Program-made: the position numbers and the translations under genes
Notes under the pieces: model-generated
Database searches by the model: none
Seen by the model: only the letters and a program-made list of their open reading frames with translations
Told to the model about the DNA's origin: nothing
Origin: Ophthalmolycus amberensis
Taxonomy: Eukaryota > Chordata > Actinopteri > Perciformes > Zoarcidae
Length of the DNA: 64,000 nucleotides
NCBI GenBank assembly: GCA_024529925.1
Contig: JAFEUB010000795.1
Span: forward strand, 496,001 to 560,000
Direction: 5' to 3'
Shown: positions 61,346-64,000 of the stretch, one piece after another
How the letters are laid out: each line of letters begins with the position of its first letter
How positions within the stretch are numbered: position 1 is the first letter of the stretch

Positions 61346-61739
61346 TAGGGCTGGGAATCACAGAGTAACTCACAATATCACTATCACGTTAACGATGGTA
61401 TACCACGATACAGCAATTCTGCAAAACGTGATACATTGCAAGACAATTGTCTACGGTAAAAAAAAAAGTGTTTCTGGAGAAGAAAAAATACTGCAGAAAG
61501 GCAGAAATTATGCATTTATTCACTGCACTGTGGTGTCAGTCTCACAGAATTTGACAACTGAGATTAAACAATGTGTGCACAGTGCAGAGTTTTAGCTTCG
61601 TGCCTCTTTTATACACACACACTGACTGCAACTTGGACTTAAATACAAATAGTTGATATTTGGCGTCAGTGTATTGATAACGTATCACAAGGCGAATTAA
61701 TATAATATATTCCCCAATCGATATTTCATTCCACCCTTA
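61346..61739. mobile_element. Probable hAT-type MITE
   Basis: The left end TAGGGCTGGGAATCAC and the right end TTCATTCCACCCTTA are imperfect inverted repeats. The interior has the ATCAC/ATACCACGATAC and CGATATTTC words typical of this fish MITE type. The flanks are AT-rich and no unambiguous 8-bp duplication can be read, so the limits are approximate. Confidence 0.45.
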
Positions 61740-63174
61740 TTTTTAAAATGTCTCTACCCGATCGAATGAACGTTTTTTCCACCAGCTTCAATAAACCAAA
61801 CAGTTTGTTTGAACTACACCTATCTGGCTGGGTGTAGAAGCACCCTTAGTCATTGTGTTGTACCTGTATAACCTTGGAGTCGTTGTTGTTTCCAAAAATC
61901 AGTTAAATTTATTCAGTATATTCCGTTTGGGGGTTTCGGAACAGATCAGAAAACACCCTCTGACATTAAAAACAGGAGGAAAAAAAACATTTTGTTGTGC
62001 AGGAATAACTGGGCCAAGTTTTGCAGTTCAGTTCATGAAAACTGATGAAGCTACATGTGATCTGGTTGGGCAAAGAGGTCATGGCTACTTTTTGCAATTC
62101 TGGAGGATGATCCAAAGTAATAAATGTCAGTGAGTGGGTGTTCTTGTTGTGTAAAAACACCATCAGCACTCAGCCTGACCACAGTTGGCCATTGTATAGC
62201 CAGTATCAACCACTTAGTTTTAAGGTTAACATACATTTGGTCTAAAACCTACACTGAAAATTTCCAAAACTTCTCAATAGCCAGATTAATCACCATGTGA
62301 AAACCTGAGGCCTCAAAATCCGTCTCAGATGAGTCAGTTTTCCTGACTTAAGCATTTATTTTGATATCCAAGGACTAATAGATTTGTTTCTCTCTTGCTT
62401 GTTAAAATGTCATGCTTCAGGCTGTACTTTGGGGAAAGCAGTGGAAAGAATGAGAGCGCCCCCAGGCAACCAACGTTGTTGGACAAAGATTTAAAGCGAA
62501 AGATGCTGGAAACAAGAAGTCCTGAGAGAGTTCAGGGATGTATGAGTGGAACCAAAGAATAGATCTGTGTGGTCAAAAACACCTAGTTGGACGAAAGAAA
62601 ATGGAGCCAAATAAAGGGAAATATTTCTTTCTATTTAGAGCACAAATAAATGCTATTCGACCCTGTACTTGAAACTGCAAGATTCAGCAAAACTGAACTC
62701 CAGCCAACGAGGCAGTCGGGTGGTTACATGTGATACAAACACACACCTGCTGGGATTTCAAGATTGAGCCGTCTGTCTGTTCTACCTGCCAAACTTCTTT
62801 GGCAGCAGCTTGTTCCTTCTTCTTCACTCCTTTAAGAGGAATAAATAATGTAATGTAATGTCACGATATTAGATCATGAACAATTAAAATGTCTCCCCAA
62901 TCAGCCTTTACAGAGAGTATCGCGCAACAGTGCACATTCTATCAGTCTCAGTTCTATGGCTCCAGTGTTTGCCCTGCATTCAGCGGGGCAGCGCTGCTGC
63001 CATTTAAAAACAACCCCAATAGCCTACAATGAACCCAATAAACTCGCTATTTCAACGTTGAGCCGCCAGAGTCAGGGAGGATCCAGGATTATAGATCAAA
63101 CACCCACAGCCACCATTTAGCACCATTTGTGATGCTGCTTTGCCTTCATTGTTTGGTGGAAGTGGTAAAGCCCT
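61740..63174. other. Intergenic sequence, no gene recognised
   Basis: Short frames such as 61855-62133 (+) match nothing known. No element was identified. Confidence 0.4.
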
Positions 63175-63440
63175 GGGGTCTCATTTATAAACCAGTGCGT
63201 AGGATCCACACTAGATGTTTTCGTACGTTCAAAGGAGGAAATACACGTACGGCAAAGAATATTCAGATTTATAAAAACCTTGTGTGCGCCTGCCAGTGCA
63301 CAATTCCCTTTTATAAATCCCAAATCAACCTGTAGATGAGCGCAGCTGGTTCTGCCTCACTTCCCGCCCTCTACATGCCCACATTCAACCATAAATGGTC
63401 AATGCAAAGCACTTAATGAATGCTGGTTTGTAGAAACGAG
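63175..63440. repeat. Dispersed MITE-like fish repeat (fragment)
   Basis: It starts GGGGTCTCATTTATAAACC and continues with GTGCGTAGGATCCACACTAG, TTCGTACGTTC, ATTCAGATTTATAAAAACC, CCTTTTATAAATCCCAAATC and ATAAATGGTCAATGCAAAGC. This is the word order of a common teleost repeat with alternating TTTATAAA and CGTACG blocks. A matching opposite terminus was not found. Confidence 0.5.
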
Positions 63441-64000
63441 CTGCTGATTACTGGGTCTTTACGGTGCAGGTTTTGATGACTTGCCTGGCGAGGTGCCTGG
63501 AGAAGGTGGGTGACTCCTCTGCTCCAGTGAGCTTTGATACTCGCATCAGACAGCTGTTTACAGTTTGTCTGTACAGTATGCTGTAGCTGTCACTATGGAA
63601 TAAACCCTAAATGAATCAATGACGTTGTGGACTCACAAACGGCTCTGGTCTGCAGTTCTTTAATACTATTTAAGGTTATCTTCACAGCTGACCACGAGTG
63701 TTGGTAGTTCGGTGTCTTCTCTGTGCCCCGGGGTGCAAACAGCGCTCATAAAATATTGAGCGAATTTAGATTTGAGGCTTGAGTTGGTTTATATCTTTAA
63801 CAATTGAAATGTGCTTACAGTTATGTACACTAGTACAAGCACAGAAAACACTGCTGGTTTGACTGTTTATGATAAAGAGAATATTTAAGCGCAAAGTAAC
63901 GTGTGATATGAAGTTAAATTAAATGTCAGAGGCATCATTCTACATGTAATTACAGTCTGGCTTCAATTCACCACCTCACCATCTGCGTCGCCTATAGTGT
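63441..64000. other. Terminal sequence, no gene recognised
   Basis: No exon or element is recognised before the window ends. Confidence 0.4.

Noticed and set aside
1..64000. A novel multi-gene system, CRISPR array, prophage or operon
   Set aside because: The window is vertebrate DNA with intron-containing genes and eukaryotic transposons. No spaced direct-repeat array or gene cluster of that kind is present.

Overview
The window looks like teleost nuclear DNA, probably from a percomorph-type fish. This rests on two L2/Maui-type LINE families with their characteristic 3' tails, several hAT elements and MITEs, a Harbinger-like MITE, many di- and tetranucleotide microsatellites, and a fish-type serum amyloid A gene with vertebrate exon structure. 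It is gene-poor and contains no bacterial or operon-like organisation. All coordinates and splice sites were read by eye from the sequence.

The one complete protein gene I can support is a four-exon serum amyloid A (SAA) gene on the minus strand. Coding exons lie at 20183-20096, 19944-19806 and 19364-19226, with a non-coding first exon near 20348-20293. It encodes 121 residues with a signal peptide. Its exons are too short to appear as long open frames. A TATA-like box and NF-kB/C/EBP-like motifs lie upstream, as expected of an acute-phase gene. A second gene-like feature at 15586-15819 (+) is the C-terminal Rieske domain of UQCRFS1. Both [2Fe-2S] boxes are intact but the 5' half is missing, so I read it as a truncated duplicate or retrocopy.

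Much of the identifiable remainder is mobile DNA:
- 740-1881: a hAT element with an 8-bp target duplication.
- 12576-15187: a second hAT element (8-bp duplication), interrupted by a 5'-truncated L2 LINE that keeps an uninterrupted 571-codon reverse transcriptase frame.
- 39527 to about 41455: an inverted, decayed relative of the first hAT, carrying another repeat and a second copy of the same L2 family.
- 42690-42918: a small hAT MITE with a perfect 8-bp duplication.
- 43795-44731: a CpG-rich Harbinger-like MITE flanked by TTA.
- 47750-51000 (+): an L2 of a second family, disabled by two stops and a frameshift, sitting inside a tandemly duplicated 90-bp target.
- Smaller fragments: LINE tails, a SINE head, MITE ends and two copies of a TTAGCATGCTAA-rich repeat.

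Two CpG-rich stretches, 12400-12575 (continuing after the hAT at 15188) and about 24060-24560, look like promoters or first exons of genes whose bodies I cannot identify. An 8 x 11-bp GC-rich minisatellite of NotI sites lies at 33818-33905 inside an unrecognised minus-strand open frame. The rest is AT-rich intergenic or intronic sequence. I found no convincing undescribed biological system. The most useful results are the hidden SAA gene, the Rieske fragment and the datable transposon nests.
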